Positions 18,948-28,053 are shown, counted from the first letter of the stretch. The stretch is DNA of 64,000 nt from JAUILH01 sp965230535 (GCA_965230535.1 OZ246009.1:434001-498000), one strand, 5' to 3'. Numbers and translations: made by a program. The notes: generated by a model not told the origin, from the letters alone.

Positions 18948-18955
18948 TAATTTTG
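18948..18955 (+). promoter_or_regulatory. Candidate -7 box for the 146-residue exported protein
   Basis: TAATTTTG matches TAnnTTTG exactly and lies 21 bp upstream of the ATG at 18977. The nearest TTG upstream is 27 bases away, longer than the usual spacing, so support is only partial. Confidence 0.35.
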
Positions 18956-18976
18956 GATTAAACAAAACGTCAAGCC

Positions 18977-19417
18977 ATGAAAACTCTCTTATTAACTGCT
19001 TTTCTTTTCTGTCTGCAAATCAATGTAGAAGCTTCTTCTCTTCCAATCGATCCCTCAGAGAATATCACTAAAATGACCGCCCTTAAGTATGAAAGTACTG
19101 TATACTTTAACTTTAGTATTAAGAATGAAAGTGAAGAAGGTTGGTATGTATTAATAAAAGAATGTGAATTGGGAGGTGAAAGCGTGTTAGGAATGAAAAA
19201 AGGTCATTGTAATCAACTGAATACCCCATTAGTGTACAGTTTCAAGGATGATAACATTCATTGTTGTAAAGCAGTGTATAAGCTGATGAAAATTAAGGAT
19301 AACACACAAGAGACCATTGCAACCTGGGAATACTCTAAAGACATGTATTCCATTAAGAGAGCAGAACTCAAACTACTGAGTAACCCTGAAGAAATTGAAA
19401 TAGTAGTTCCCGAATAG
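18977..19417 (+). CDS. Exported protein of unknown function, 146 residues
   Basis: A signal peptide (about residues 1-20, ending VEASS) precedes a small domain of mixed strands with a fibronectin-like feel: ALKYESTVYFNFSIKNESEEGWYVLIKECELGG. Three further segments hold cysteines (KGHCNQL, NIHCCKAVYKLMKIK), which could form disulfides after export. I do not recognise the family. It has its own promoter box and a strong hairpin terminator 26 bp after the stop, supporting a monocistronic gene. The next gene encodes another small Cys-containing exported protein. Confidence 0.65.
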   Translation: MKTLLLTAFLFCLQINVEASSLPIDPSENITKMTALKYESTVYFNFSIKNESEEGWYVLIKECELGGESVLGMKKGHCNQLNTPLVYSFKDDNIHCCKAVYKLMKIKDNTQETIATWEYSKDMYSIKRAELKLLSNPEEIEIVVPE

Positions 19418-19442
19418 TAGATAGGTTTTTCATACTCCTCAA

Positions 19443-19491
19443 ATACCGGAGTCAGGCGATGAATTAATTGCCTTTCTCCGGTATAGTTTTT
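19443..19491 (+). terminator. Terminator after the 146-residue exported protein gene
   Basis: ATACCGGAG pairs with CTCCGGTAT (9 bp), and AGGC pairs with GCCT inside it across a 2-base internal bulge on each side. The stem is followed by AGTTTTT. It lies between the two small exported-protein genes. Confidence 0.65.
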
Positions 19492-19520
19492 GGTAGTAAT
19501 TGCTTACCAAAACCAATGTT

Positions 19521-19790
19521 ATGAAGTTGAAATTCTTAACTGGCCTATGTGCTTTAGGCATGGTGCCATTCAGTGGGTGTAGTCTGATTTTAGATTCTAT
19601 ATTCAATAACCCAGATTGCCTTGTCTGCAAAGTAGCCAGAAATGGAGGCTTTGACGAAAATGGAGATCCAATAGAAGACATAGCATGGATCGAATCCACA
19701 AGCAATTCAGAAGAGGAAGCTGATCTGCAAAGAAGATGTGAAGAGGCTACACAAACTCTGGGGGGTTGGTGTTATTGCGAGCGGGAATAA
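19521..19790 (+). CDS. Small lipoprotein, 89 residues, Cys-rich
   Basis: The ATG at 19521 opens a lipoprotein signal (basic start, hydrophobic core, FSGC lipobox at about residue 20). The mature part is short and acidic, with two Cys clusters: DCLVCKV near the start and GGWCYCERE at the very end, plus one between (RRCEEA). An in-frame TTG seven codons upstream would spoil the signal and is not used here. The family is unknown to me; the paired CxxC and CxC suggest metal or disulfide binding, which is inference. The gene ends 1 bp before the convergent amidohydrolase gene. Confidence 0.65.
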   Translation: MKLKFLTGLCALGMVPFSGCSLILDSIFNNPDCLVCKVARNGGFDENGDPIEDIAWIESTSNSEEEADLQRRCEEATQTLGGWCYCERE

Positions 19791-19791
19791 G

Positions 19792-20979
19792 TTATTTAGA
19801 TTTCAAACTCTCCAAAGCCAAATGGGCCATGAGACCAACGCCTGTTTCCAGTGCAGATTCGTCAATGTCGAAAGTTGAGGTGTGCAGACCGGAAGTAGCT
19901 CCATTATTCGGATTATTTACACCAAGTCGGTAAAAACAACCGGGCATTTCCTGTGTGTAATAGGAGAAGTCTTCAGCTGTCATTCTAAGTCCCAGATCAA
20001 CTACATTTTCGGCACCTAAATATTGTCTGGCGGCGGCTTGGGAATTCATGGTTAAAGTTTCATCATTAACCAGAAAAGGATAGCCCACATGAATGTCGAA
20101 ATCACAATCACCTCCCATGCTTTTCGCCATGGAAACCGCAATTTCTTTCATGCGATCGTGCAATTTGAAGCGCAATTCTTCATTCATGGTTCTAAAAGTG
20201 CCTTCAATTTTTACTTCATCAGGTATCACATTGGTGGCACCATTGGCAGTTACTTTTCCAAAGGATAAAACAACGGGTACATCCGGTTGGCTGTATCTGC
20301 TCACGATTTGCTGTAAGGCTACTATAATCTGTGCGCTTATCACAACCGGATCTATATTGAAATGAGGCAATGCTGCATGACCTCCTTTTCCTTTCACAGT
20401 CACATAAATTTCATCGGCACTGGCCATGTACATCCCAGGTCTAAACCCAACCTTGCCTACTTCCAGTTGAGGATATACGTGCTGACCAATAATTCCGCTT
20501 GGGGCAGGATTCAATAAAGCCCCCTCCTTGATCATGAGTGAGGCCCCTCCGGGTAAACGCTCCTCTCCGGGTTGAAAAATGAGTTTAACTGTTCCGGTAA
20601 ATTCCGATTTAAGTTCGTTTAGAATTCTGGCAGCACCGAGTAAACTTGTGGTATGTACATCATGACCACATGCGTGCATCACACCATGATTGGTGCTTTT
20701 GTAAGACACTTCATTCTCTTCAATAATCGGTAAGGCATCCAGATCTGCTCTTAAGGCAATGATTTTGCTGGACGGGTCGTTGCCCTCAATATGGGCTACA
20801 ATGCCTGTTTCAACGTAGCCGGCTTTATAAGGAATGCCAATATCGTCCAATTCCGCCTGAACGTATTTTGAAGTTTCATATTCCTTAAAAGATAACTCCG
20901 GATGCGCGTGTAAATGACGCCTGATCTTCAAATGCCGATCATGATTGTCTTTGGCAAGTTGCTTTATTCTATCAATCAT
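19792..20979 (-). CDS. M20D-family amidohydrolase (N-acyl amino acid / hippurate hydrolase type)
   Basis: This 395-residue zinc peptidase-family enzyme has the M20D metal motif HACGHDVHTTSLLGAA (about residues 102-117) with the Cys ligand of this subgroup. The catalytic glutamates follow in PGEERLPGGASLM. The lid domain contains GKGGHAALPHFNIDP, and the late ligand region is GLHTSTFDIDE. Members hydrolyse N-acylated or N-aminoacylated amino acids in the cytoplasm; the exact substrate cannot be read. It has no signal peptide. The ATG overlaps the stop of the upstream TauE/SafE-like gene by 4 bp (ATGA), so translation is coupled. Confidence 0.88.
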   Translation of the reverse strand: MIDRIKQLAKDNHDRHLKIRRHLHAHPELSFKEYETSKYVQAELDDIGIPYKAGYVETGIVAHIEGNDPSSKIIALRADLDALPIIEENEVSYKSTNHGVMHACGHDVHTTSLLGAARILNELKSEFTGTVKLIFQPGEERLPGGASLMIKEGALLNPAPSGIIGQHVYPQLEVGKVGFRPGMYMASADEIYVTVKGKGGHAALPHFNIDPVVISAQIIVALQQIVSRYSQPDVPVVLSFGKVTANGATNVIPDEVKIEGTFRTMNEELRFKLHDRMKEIAVSMAKSMGGDCDFDIHVGYPFLVNDETLTMNSQAAARQYLGAENVVDLGLRMTAEDFSYYTQEMPGCFYRLGVNNPNNGATSGLHTSTFDIDESALETGVGLMAHLALESLKSK

Positions 20980-21371
20980 TTAGAAATGTATTTGCTGCCC
21001 GACCAGATCATTTTAATGGCTACTATGAGCATGATCAAACCGAAGAAAAACTTGACTTTTTCAGGTGATAATTTCAGGGATAATTTGGAACCGAAAAAAC
21101 CTCCAATTATAAAACAAACCGCCATGATACCAGCGTACCATAGGTATTGTTTGTCCATTTCCAGACCTTTGTAGTAATTCATCACGGCCAAAATTCCAAT
21201 AGGGGGTAGCATAAGCAGTAAGCTCACACCTTGTGCCTGATGCTGGCTAAGTCCAATAAAATAGATAAGTGCCGGAACAATAATAATCCCTCCTCCAACA
21301 CCAATAAATCCGCTTAGGATACCGGCGCAAAGGCCAATAGAACATAATATGAGAATGGTGCTGGTTTCCAT
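20976..21371 (-). CDS. TauE/SafE-family membrane protein, half-length
   Basis: This 131-residue protein contains about four membrane segments and one TauE/SafE repeat with the motif GFIGVGGGIIIVPALIYFIGLSQHQAQGVSLLLMLPP. Usual family members are about 250 residues with two such repeats and export sulfite or organosulfur anions. A half-length version would have to work as a dimer. The start is ATG, 5 bp after the stop of the large TolB-like gene, and the end overlaps the amidohydrolase start. It may export a product of that enzyme, but this is inferred only from coupling. Confidence 0.8.
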   Translation of the reverse strand: METSTILILCSIGLCAGILSGFIGVGGGIIIVPALIYFIGLSQHQAQGVSLLLMLPPIGILAVMNYYKGLEMDKQYLWYAGIMAVCFIIGGFFGSKLSLKLSPEKVKFFFGLIMLIVAIKMIWSGSKYISK

Positions 21372-21376
21372 TTAGA

Positions 21377-24300
21377 TTAGAAATCTAAGGATAAAGATAA
21401 ATATCTTATTGACTTCATTCTGGTGCCATCATCTACACCCCAGGCCCAGTCAAAGCGAATGAAATAACCAAATAGTCTTGATCTCAGACCAAAACCATAT
21501 CCGTAAACGATAGGATCTTTTTGGTTTTCAATTTCAATGTGATAGATATTATCTTCGATTACAATGGTGTTAAATGCATTGTCGTTGCTATAAGGATGGG
21601 CACCGGTCCATGCGGTACCTATGTCGTTAAATCCAATGATCTGGAAGTTTTCTAAGAAATCAGATTTAATTGGTTTGTTGGTGAGCACCTTAACAATGGG
21701 AACACGAATTTCATTGTTGATGACTGCAAAGTTGCTTCCGTTTCTGATATTCTGAATAAATCCACGCATAGGTGTTCCGATTGCCTGAAATGCGAAATTT
21801 TCACTTTGAGGAACCTGTACTTGCGTATTGAAACTTTCCTGAGGTCTGAAAACCCAGTTATCCACTCCGCCCAGATAGTAAACGATCTTTTTACCACCGA
21901 AAGAATAGCTTCCCGCGAATCTTCCGGCATAAATGATGTCTTTATAGATCTTTTGGTAATGTCTGAAGTCAGCCCCCACCACATACATGCGATCCTGATC
22001 TTTGTTGATTTCCTGGAATGTCTCGGCAAATATTTTAAACCTGGTACCATTGTATAAATTCAAACCCTTTGGTCGAACGGCATCAAACACATATTCTAAC
22101 TTGGCAGTTCCAAGGAAGAAATTCTCATCAGGTGTGTTAATTGACACATCATCCAATGCTTTGGTAATGTGTTTGTCCCATCTCACACCGGTAGTCAATC
22201 TCAAAGATTGTACTTCATCAAAAGGCAAGCTGGCCCGATACTTCCCTTCATGGGTGATAACCTTGCTTAAAGTGAAATCATTGTCAAAGGCAACGAAAGA
22301 ATTTCGATAAGCAATGAACTTATGATCTACACGTCCGGCCAGATTATCATAAGACAGCAGATACTCGCCACTTTCAAAATTGACGGGCATTCTAAAACCA
22401 CCTAAAATTTTATGATCTTCAAATAGATCGGACACGCCAAGTTTCACCAATCCGTTAAATCCGGGATTGTAGAATACAGCACCCGCTCCGGCATAACGCT
22501 GGTAAGATTGGAACAAGAAGTTATTGTCGAGCTGAGTCACCAAATAGTCAATAGCAAAATTGGTTTTGTACAATTCGTACTGAGGCAATTTGAATGCAGG
22601 TTTGGTACTTTCTTTAACAGTTTTGGCGATCTTTTTCTCTTCTTCCTTGGTATTTGTGGCCTCATCTAACTTAATGACTTCCTTCTCAAATTCGGGTGCA
22701 TCATCTTCAAACTCGTAATGGTCAATGTTGATGTCGTCTCCTTCTTTACTCTCCTTACCAACTTTGATGGTCTCTTTTTCAAATGGATCGTCCTTAGGTT
22801 TGGTTTTTCCACTCGTCTCCGCAATGAATCTTGTGTTGTGCAGTAAGTCCGGGCTAAACTCTTTATCTGTATCAGATTTTGATTTGTAGAAATGGTACTT
22901 ACCATCTGCAAACGTCATGAACCCAATTCTACCGGATGGCGCGTGCATATCGTACTGAAGGATGTTGTATTTGTAGTTACTCAAAGCATATTCGTTTGAG
23001 AAGTATCTGTAATGGATAACAGTATCTATGTATGAAATGGCACTGTCATATTTCGCAACATAACGGTTGAAAATTCCGTTTCTGTCGGAGGTGAAAGTGT
23101 AATTGATTTTGTCGTATTTACATGGATGAAACTCATCGGCATCATCCGTATCTGTTATGCGTTGAAGCACCTGTCGTTTGTTCTTTTGCTTCACGTCATA
23201 AATATAAATGTCGTAGTCGCCACCAATCAACTCAGTTTCCTTCGCTTTTCTCGTCTTTGGAATGGTGTCACTTGGACGGTTAGACGAGAAGATGATCTTA
23301 TTAGTGCCTTCCACAAAACTTGGGTGAAGGTCGTCGTAAATATCGTTCGTTAACTGCACCCTTGCTCTGGAGACGCCCTTAAGTAAGTATAGATCCGTTT
23401 TCCCTTGATTCACCCCGGATAAAACCAAACTGGTTCCATCATCATTGTAGGCGAAATCCAAAACCTTATCCATATTGTTCAGAGGCAGAATGGTGTTTTC
23501 TCCATCATCCACGGTATAGATGTTCATGTTCAGGAAGCCCTTGTACTCGGTGAAAAATGTCAGTGCATTAAGGGTAGGGTGCCAGTTAATCACTGGGTAG
23601 GAATAATCTGTGGTTCTATCCAACTTATAATCCTTCTTATAGATTCTTTTGGCTTTGCCTTCACCTATGTCGTAAATCCAGATTTTATATTGCCCCAATT
23701 GATTGGTGACATATGCTGCATAACGTCCGTTTGGACTGATCTTATACTGAGTATATACCGCATTTCTAAGTTGCTTAAGTGGCAATTCTTCAAAGTCTAC
23801 ATCTAATTGCGATTGGTTATCCTGAATGTATCGTTTCTTGTAGAAATTGATGTATTCGTTGGAAAGTGTACTCAAATTCATTCCAAGTACAAATAAGAAT
23901 CCGCTTTCAATGTTTCGACTGATTCGGGCCATATAGAAAATCTGTGGCAGAACCTTGGCGCCATATTTTTCGGCAATAAAATTCCATACAGAGTGTCCGG
24001 CTAATTCAGCATCACGACCCTCCAGCTTGTTGAATTGTGTGTATCTGCCCGACAAAATGCCATCTTTCACCTGGTTGTCGATCTTGGTATTCCACCCTTT
24101 TCCAAGGTAGGCGGTGAATCCTTCGGTGTACCAGCTTGGCATAGATAAAAGTGTGCTGCTCTTAATGGCTTCTTTCCAGTTGTCACCATACAGCATTTTC
24201 TGAACCATGATTTCGGAGATGCCCGCTCTGATTTGCTCTTCCAAAGCTCTGTGATCGCCTTCGTAATAAATGAAAAGCTTAGAACCGCTAATTCTCGTAA

Positions 24301-24649
24301 CACCACCAATATTCGTTGATTCATCAGTAGTGATACCAATGTTGCTCATTTTAAAATCCGATTGGCGGTTAAATACAAGGATGTCAATTTTATCACTGAG
24401 GTTAAATTCAAAGAACTTTTGAAGCTCTTTAAGATGTTTGTCAACTGCACGCGCTGTATAGGCTGCAATATTCTCACCTCCGGCGTAATAATAAACCTTG
24501 AATTTTTGATAATGATGGAAGCGCCATTCAAAGCCTTTGTACTGAACACGGTTTTTACCGAATTCCTGATAGGAACCGTTGTAAAACTGGGCATTTGCAC
24601 CAACGACGGCGACCGTCAACGTTAATATGAGGGAAAGCGTTTTAAGCAT
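21377..24649 (-). CDS. TolB-like propeller protein with N-terminal peptidase-MA-like domain and C-terminal Omp85-like barrel
   Basis: This 1090-residue protein has a signal peptide ending ANAQ. Residues about 30-240 resemble the peptidase MA (gluzincin) fold: PSWYTEGFTAYLGKGW at 171-186 matches the second helix, but the place of HExxH reads RAGISEIMVQ (141-150), so zinc ligands are missing. Residues about 300-560 carry TolB/PD40 propeller repeats (ISPNGRYAAYVTNQLGQYKIWIYD, KIIFSSNRPS, YTFTSDRNGIFN). A charged linker (about 605-680) leads to a beta-barrel with Omp85-like end motifs: NNEIRVPIV, IIGFNDIGTAWTG, YGFGLRSRLFGYFIRFDWAWG. From memory, homologues in Flavobacteria are annotated as TolB-like or biopolymer transporter Tol proteins. 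It likely spans the outer membrane with the propeller in the periplasm. Function unknown. Confidence 0.8.
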   Translation of the reverse strand: MLKTLSLILTLTVAVVGANAQFYNGSYQEFGKNRVQYKGFEWRFHHYQKFKVYYYAGGENIAAYTARAVDKHLKELQKFFEFNLSDKIDILVFNRQSDFKMSNIGITTDESTNIGGVTRISGSKLFIYYEGDHRALEEQIRAGISEIMVQKMLYGDNWKEAIKSSTLLSMPSWYTEGFTAYLGKGWNTKIDNQVKDGILSGRYTQFNKLEGRDAELAGHSVWNFIAEKYGAKVLPQIFYMARISRNIESGFLFVLGMNLSTLSNEYINFYKKRYIQDNQSQLDVDFEELPLKQLRNAVYTQYKISPNGRYAAYVTNQLGQYKIWIYDIGEGKAKRIYKKDYKLDRTTDYSYPVINWHPTLNALTFFTEYKGFLNMNIYTVDDGENTILPLNNMDKVLDFAYNDDGTSLVLSGVNQGKTDLYLLKGVSRARVQLTNDIYDDLHPSFVEGTNKIIFSSNRPSDTIPKTRKAKETELIGGDYDIYIYDVKQKNKRQVLQRITDTDDADEFHPCKYDKINYTFTSDRNGIFNRYVAKYDSAISYIDTVIHYRYFSNEYALSNYKYNILQYDMHAPSGRIGFMTFADGKYHFYKSKSDTDKEFSPDLLHNTRFIAETSGKTKPKDDPFEKETIKVGKESKEGDDINIDHYEFEDDAPEFEKEVIKLDEATNTKEEEKKIAKTVKESTKPAFKLPQYELYKTNFAIDYLVTQLDNNFLFQSYQRYAGAGAVFYNPGFNGLVKLGVSDLFEDHKILGGFRMPVNFESGEYLLSYDNLAGRVDHKFIAYRNSFVAFDNDFTLSKVITHEGKYRASLPFDEVQSLRLTTGVRWDKHITKALDDVSINTPDENFFLGTAKLEYVFDAVRPKGLNLYNGTRFKIFAETFQEINKDQDRMYVVGADFRHYQKIYKDIIYAGRFAGSYSFGGKKIVYYLGGVDNWVFRPQESFNTQVQVPQSENFAFQAIGTPMRGFIQNIRNGSNFAVINNEIRVPIVKVLTNKPIKSDFLENFQIIGFNDIGTAWTGAHPYSNDNAFNTIVIEDNIYHIEIENQKDPIVYGYGFGLRSRLFGYFIRFDWAWGVDDGTRMKSIRYLSLSLDF

Positions 24650-24720
24650 TGCAATACTTGATATGTAAATATAACTAAAAACCGACGATCTTATTATTTT
24701 AGCGGGCAGATATCTAGATT

Positions 24721-25362
24721 ATGGCAGTAAAAAAAATGACTTTTAATCCCTTTCAGGAGAATACATATTTGGTGAGTGATGAAAATGGTGAGTGTGTGAT
24801 CATAGATCCGGGTTGCTATGAAACTCATGAAAAAGAAGCCCTGAAAGCTTATGTCGAGTCGGAAGGATTGTCTCCGATAGGTTTGTTGAATACACATTGT
24901 CATATCGATCACGTTTTGGGAAATGCCTTTGTGGCAAGAACCTGGGGACTTGGTTTAGAGATGCATAAAGATGATTTGACAACTCTGAAATCTGTCAGTA
25001 ATTACTGTCATTTATATGGTTTTGATGCATATGAACTGTCGCCGGAACCGAAGAAGTTCCTTGAAGCCGGAGACGTGATTTCTTTTGGCAATACTGAACT
25101 GGAAGTTTTATTTGTACCTGGTCATGCTCCCGGACACATTGCATTTGTGAATCATGCTGAAGCCTACGTCATCAACGGAGATGTGTTGTTCAACGGAAGT
25201 ATTGGAAGAACAGATTTACCCGGAGGGGATATCAATGTTCTTGAAAAGTCTATCAGAGAAGTGATGTATGCATTGCCCGATAATTATACTGTCTATTGTG
25301 GACATGGTCCTGAGACCACGATTGGTCAGGAGAAGCGTTCCAACGCATTTTTCAGGGCATAG
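24721..25362 (+). CDS. MBL-fold metallo-hydrolase, glyoxalase II-like
   Basis: This 213-residue cytoplasmic protein has all metallo-beta-lactamase-fold ligands: HCHIDH (about residues 60-65), His in VPGHAPGH (about 137), Asp in VINGDVLFNGSIGRTD, and a final His in YCGHGPETT. The size and motif set match the small hydroxyacylglutathione-hydrolase-like thioester hydrolases, but the C-terminal helical domain of true glyoxalase II is absent, so the substrate is open. It is transcribed divergently from the TolB-like gene with a 71-bp gap. Confidence 0.9.
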   Translation: MAVKKMTFNPFQENTYLVSDENGECVIIDPGCYETHEKEALKAYVESEGLSPIGLLNTHCHIDHVLGNAFVARTWGLGLEMHKDDLTTLKSVSNYCHLYGFDAYELSPEPKKFLEAGDVISFGNTELEVLFVPGHAPGHIAFVNHAEAYVINGDVLFNGSIGRTDLPGGDINVLEKSIREVMYALPDNYTVYCGHGPETTIGQEKRSNAFFRA

Positions 25363-25366
25363 CGCA

Positions 25367-25399
25367 CAAAAAAACCACGCCCCCCGGAAGGAACGTGGC
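25367..25399 (-). terminator. Minus-strand terminator after the TerB-like gene
   Basis: Read on the minus strand, CCACGTTCC pairs with GGGGGGCGTGG around a short loop and is followed by a run of T (the A run at 25368-25374). It ends the minus-strand TerB-like transcript and lies immediately after the stop of the convergent MBL gene. Confidence 0.7.
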
Positions 25400-25417
25400 A
25401 AAAGAAAATTACTCAAA

Positions 25418-25837
25418 CTAAATTAAGCTCTCAACAATTTCGTCTTCGGATTTACCATCTTCCATCCCGTTGATGGTTGCGTCAATGGCATCCAAAATAT
25501 CTTCATCACTAAAACCTAAGGCTACTCCGTACTTTCGTAACAGGGCAATCTCGTCATCATCAAATACCCCATCGGCATTTACCATTTCAACCAAATTTAC
25601 CAATCTGCGGAAACGCTCTTCTTTTGACACAGGCGGGTTAATCGCATAACCTTTTGGATTGTCAATAATCTCCTGGGCTTGCTCTTTACTGATACCAATG
25701 TGCTTGGCTATCTTTTGAAGCAACTCACTTTCTTCAATTGAAACGTGGCCATCGGCACGTGCAATCATCACCAGGTTTCTAAAATGACCCTTGTGTTGTT
25801 TTCTTTCTCCGCTTTCAAATAAATCTGCAATAGACAT
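25418..25837 (-). CDS. TerB-like protein
   Basis: This 139-residue acidic helical protein has the two TerB-fold half-repeats: MIARADGHVSIEESELLQKIAKHIG and EMVNADGVFDDDEIALLRKYGVALG, each with an acidic loop that could bind metal. TerB proteins were first found with tellurite resistance, but solitary TerB-like proteins are common and their role is unclear. The ATG at 25837 is chosen; an ATG 16 codons upstream would add a non-conserved stretch. The gene is followed by its own terminator and preceded by mscS on the same strand with a 65-bp gap. Confidence 0.85.
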   Translation of the reverse strand: MSIADLFESGERKQHKGHFRNLVMIARADGHVSIEESELLQKIAKHIGISKEQAQEIIDNPKGYAINPPVSKEERFRRLVNLVEMVNADGVFDDDEIALLRKYGVALGFSDEDILDAIDATINGMEDGKSEDEIVESLI

Positions 25838-25902
25838 TTTTCTGATTTTATTATGATGGGGGGTAAAAGTAATTAAAATAGACAATAATCATCAAGAATA
25901 TT

Positions 25903-26721
25903 TTAGGCATTTTCAATAACTCTTCTTGGGTATGGTGCCTGGAAGCCTGCCTCACCAAGAGCCTTCTTAATTTCACCGCGCATTCCCCAATGTACATCCC
26001 AGTAATTTTCTACTGTTGTATATGGTAAAGCAGTTAAAATTACCGAGTTTTCGCTCAGTTCGGAGATGTACACAGATGGCTTTGGATCCTGCAAAACCAA
26101 GGCGGAACTTTCAAGAACTTTCAGAGCCAATTCTCTAGCCTGATCAGCATCAGCTTCATATCTCACCGCAAAGTTGAAATCGGCACGAACATTTCCCTTT
26201 CTGGAATAATTGACAATATTTCCCCCGGCTAAAGGTGCGTTTGGAATGATTACCGTTTTATTCTGGAATGTTTCGATCACTGTGACAAAAACTGAGATCT
26301 CCTTAACGAACCCTAACTCGCCCTGTGCTTCAATTAAATCACCAACCTTAAATGGTCTGAAGACAAGTAAAAGAACGCCTCCTGCAAAGTTGGATAAGCT
26401 GCCCTGGAAGGCCATGCCTATAGCCAAACCGGCAGCACCCAATACAGCAATAAATGAAGTGGTCTCAATGCCAATTTGACCCGCAACGGCAATGAAGAGC
26501 ATGAGTTTTAATGCAAAAGCACTGAGCGTGATTAAGAATGGCTTTAAGGTATCGTCAATCTTACGCCTTTCAAGCGCCTTTCCAATCAATTTAACCAGTT
26601 TTCGAATAAGGAATAAACCAACAAGTAATGTGATGATTCCTGTGATTAAACGTGGCCCCCAGGCGCTTAACTGCCCGCCCAGATTATCTACAAATGAATC
26701 TTTTAATGTTTCCCAAGTCAT
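25903..26721 (-). CDS. mscS: Small-conductance mechanosensitive channel, MscS family
   Basis: This 272-residue inner-membrane protein has three membrane segments near the N-terminus, and the third carries the pore helix pattern GAAGLAIGMAFQGSLSNFAGG. The beta domain follows: LLVFRPFKVGDLIEAQGELGFVKEI, then NKTVIIPNAPLAGGNIVNYSR, then a C-terminal alpha/beta domain. MscS releases solutes when membrane tension rises after osmotic downshock. The length is standard for the short MscS type. It is a separate unit on the minus strand; a terminator for the upstream DUF3078 gene lies in between. Confidence 0.92.
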   Translation of the reverse strand: MTWETLKDSFVDNLGGQLSAWGPRLITGIITLLVGLFLIRKLVKLIGKALERRKIDDTLKPFLITLSAFALKLMLFIAVAGQIGIETTSFIAVLGAAGLAIGMAFQGSLSNFAGGVLLLVFRPFKVGDLIEAQGELGFVKEISVFVTVIETFQNKTVIIPNAPLAGGNIVNYSRKGNVRADFNFAVRYEADADQARELALKVLESSALVLQDPKPSVYISELSENSVILTALPYTTVENYWDVHWGMRGEIKKALGEAGFQAPYPRRVIENA

Positions 26722-26825
26722 AGTTGTATTTTTTAGTTTCCATCAAGATACAACTTGGCCGAGCGAATTGGGAATTGTTTCTACCACTTACATGGTTTAT
26801 CGGTATACTACAGAAAAATGCGGAT

Positions 26826-26852
26826 AAAAAAAGCCACGCATGCGTGGCTTTC
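26826..26852 (-). terminator. Terminator after the DUF3078 gene
   Basis: A perfect self-complementary stem, AAGCCACGCA and TGCGTGGCTT (26831-26850), is followed on the minus strand by seven T. The same GCCACGC arm sequence is reused in the terminators at about 25.4 kb and 63.8 kb. Confidence 0.85.
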
Positions 26853-26872
26853 GGTGTTTTATGTCGTTACAA

Positions 26873-27934
26873 CTAGAATTTATAGACGAAACCAAGACCA
26901 GTTACCCATTTGAATTGGGTACCAGGACCGTAAGTTGTGCTAATTAAGTTGTTGTTAGCATCATAGGTGTTGGTTGGTCGGCTGTCAATATCATGATCGT
27001 AAATCAGGTGTGTACCCGTGGTAAAGTTGAAGTATCTCATGAATTGGAAAGACAATAGTGTTTCCCAGCTTACATCAATATTCTGCGGATCGTTCAGATA
27101 GTTAGAGAACAGATCTAATTTGGTCATGAAGCTCATTGATTCTGTTACCACGTCTTTGTCCTTTACTTTCTTAGAGGCTTCCATGATTTTCTTTTGAAGT
27201 GACATTTTCACGTATCCCCCAATCTCATATCTGATTTTTTCACCTTCATCAACACCATATGCACCTGCATTTGACAGAATTTCATCGTTTACGATGGTTG
27301 TCTTAGATGTAATTGGAGAGATGAATAAAGAGAAAGTAGCCGCTTTCGGGTTGTTTTTGTCTACCGGTGGTTTAAAATCCAATCCGATAGAAGCAATGAT
27401 ATATGCCGGTGCCAGGAAATTCGAAATTCTTAAACTGTCGTTATTCGAGTCATCCGGATTGGCAAAACCAGGCGCAAACTGAGAACGGAAGTTCAACAAA
27501 CCTGAGTAGTACCAGTTAGAAAAAGCCTTCTTACCAAACTTTGAAGAAAAATCGATTCTATCGTCACTTTTAAATGTCAGTTGGTCGTCAACGTTATCGT
27601 TAGGGTCTGAATCGAAACGGTTGATGACACCGTAACCAAGGTTTAAAGAGTTGTCCCAGGTTTTCCCATCCCACGCTCTATTGGCATACAGAGATAACAG
27701 ACCTTTTCCTGAAACTGAATTAAGACCACCACCGGCCCAGTTTTTAAGGAAAACATTTGAGAAGTTCAAAGTAATCACACCTCCGGTATCCCAAAGTGAA
27801 TCTCGTTTAGCTTTAGATTCTTGTTTTCTTAATTCGTCCATGGTTTTGTCAGCCTCCTTATCACTAAGGCCTCCAACCTGTGCAGATCCTATAAAAGGAA
27901 GGCACAATCCTGCTACGATCAATATTTTTTTCAT
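26873..27934 (-). CDS. DUF3078 outer-membrane protein
   Basis: This 353-residue protein has a signal peptide (ending IGSAQ) and the DUF3078 start: WDTGGVITLNFSNVFLKNWAGGGLNSVSGKGLLSLYANR. The alternating strands afterwards (YYSGLLNFRSQFAPGF, RYEIGGYVKMSLQKK) and the ending FKWVTGLGFVYKF fit a beta-barrel in the outer membrane. No function is known for the family. It stands alone with a 3' terminator. Confidence 0.88.
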   Translation of the reverse strand: MKKILIVAGLCLPFIGSAQVGGLSDKEADKTMDELRKQESKAKRDSLWDTGGVITLNFSNVFLKNWAGGGLNSVSGKGLLSLYANRAWDGKTWDNSLNLGYGVINRFDSDPNDNVDDQLTFKSDDRIDFSSKFGKKAFSNWYYSGLLNFRSQFAPGFANPDDSNNDSLRISNFLAPAYIIASIGLDFKPPVDKNNPKAATFSLFISPITSKTTIVNDEILSNAGAYGVDEGEKIRYEIGGYVKMSLQKKIMEASKKVKDKDVVTESMSFMTKLDLFSNYLNDPQNIDVSWETLLSFQFMRYFNFTTGTHLIYDHDIDSRPTNTYDANNNLISTTYGPGTQFKWVTGLGFVYKF

Positions 27935-28053
27935 GTCATTAATAATTACGCCACAAAAGAAGTAATTAAATTTTAGACACTTATGTTTTTTTCGATTTTC
28001 GGTGGTGCTGTTTGGTCGGTTAGCACAAATTTCCGATAAGTGGTAAGAGTAGT

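Noticed and set aside
28000..28053. Terminator after the outer-membrane protein of the kynurenine operon
   Set aside because: GTGCT/AGCAC on either side of a 12-base spacer is only 5 bp long and is not followed by a T run on the minus strand.
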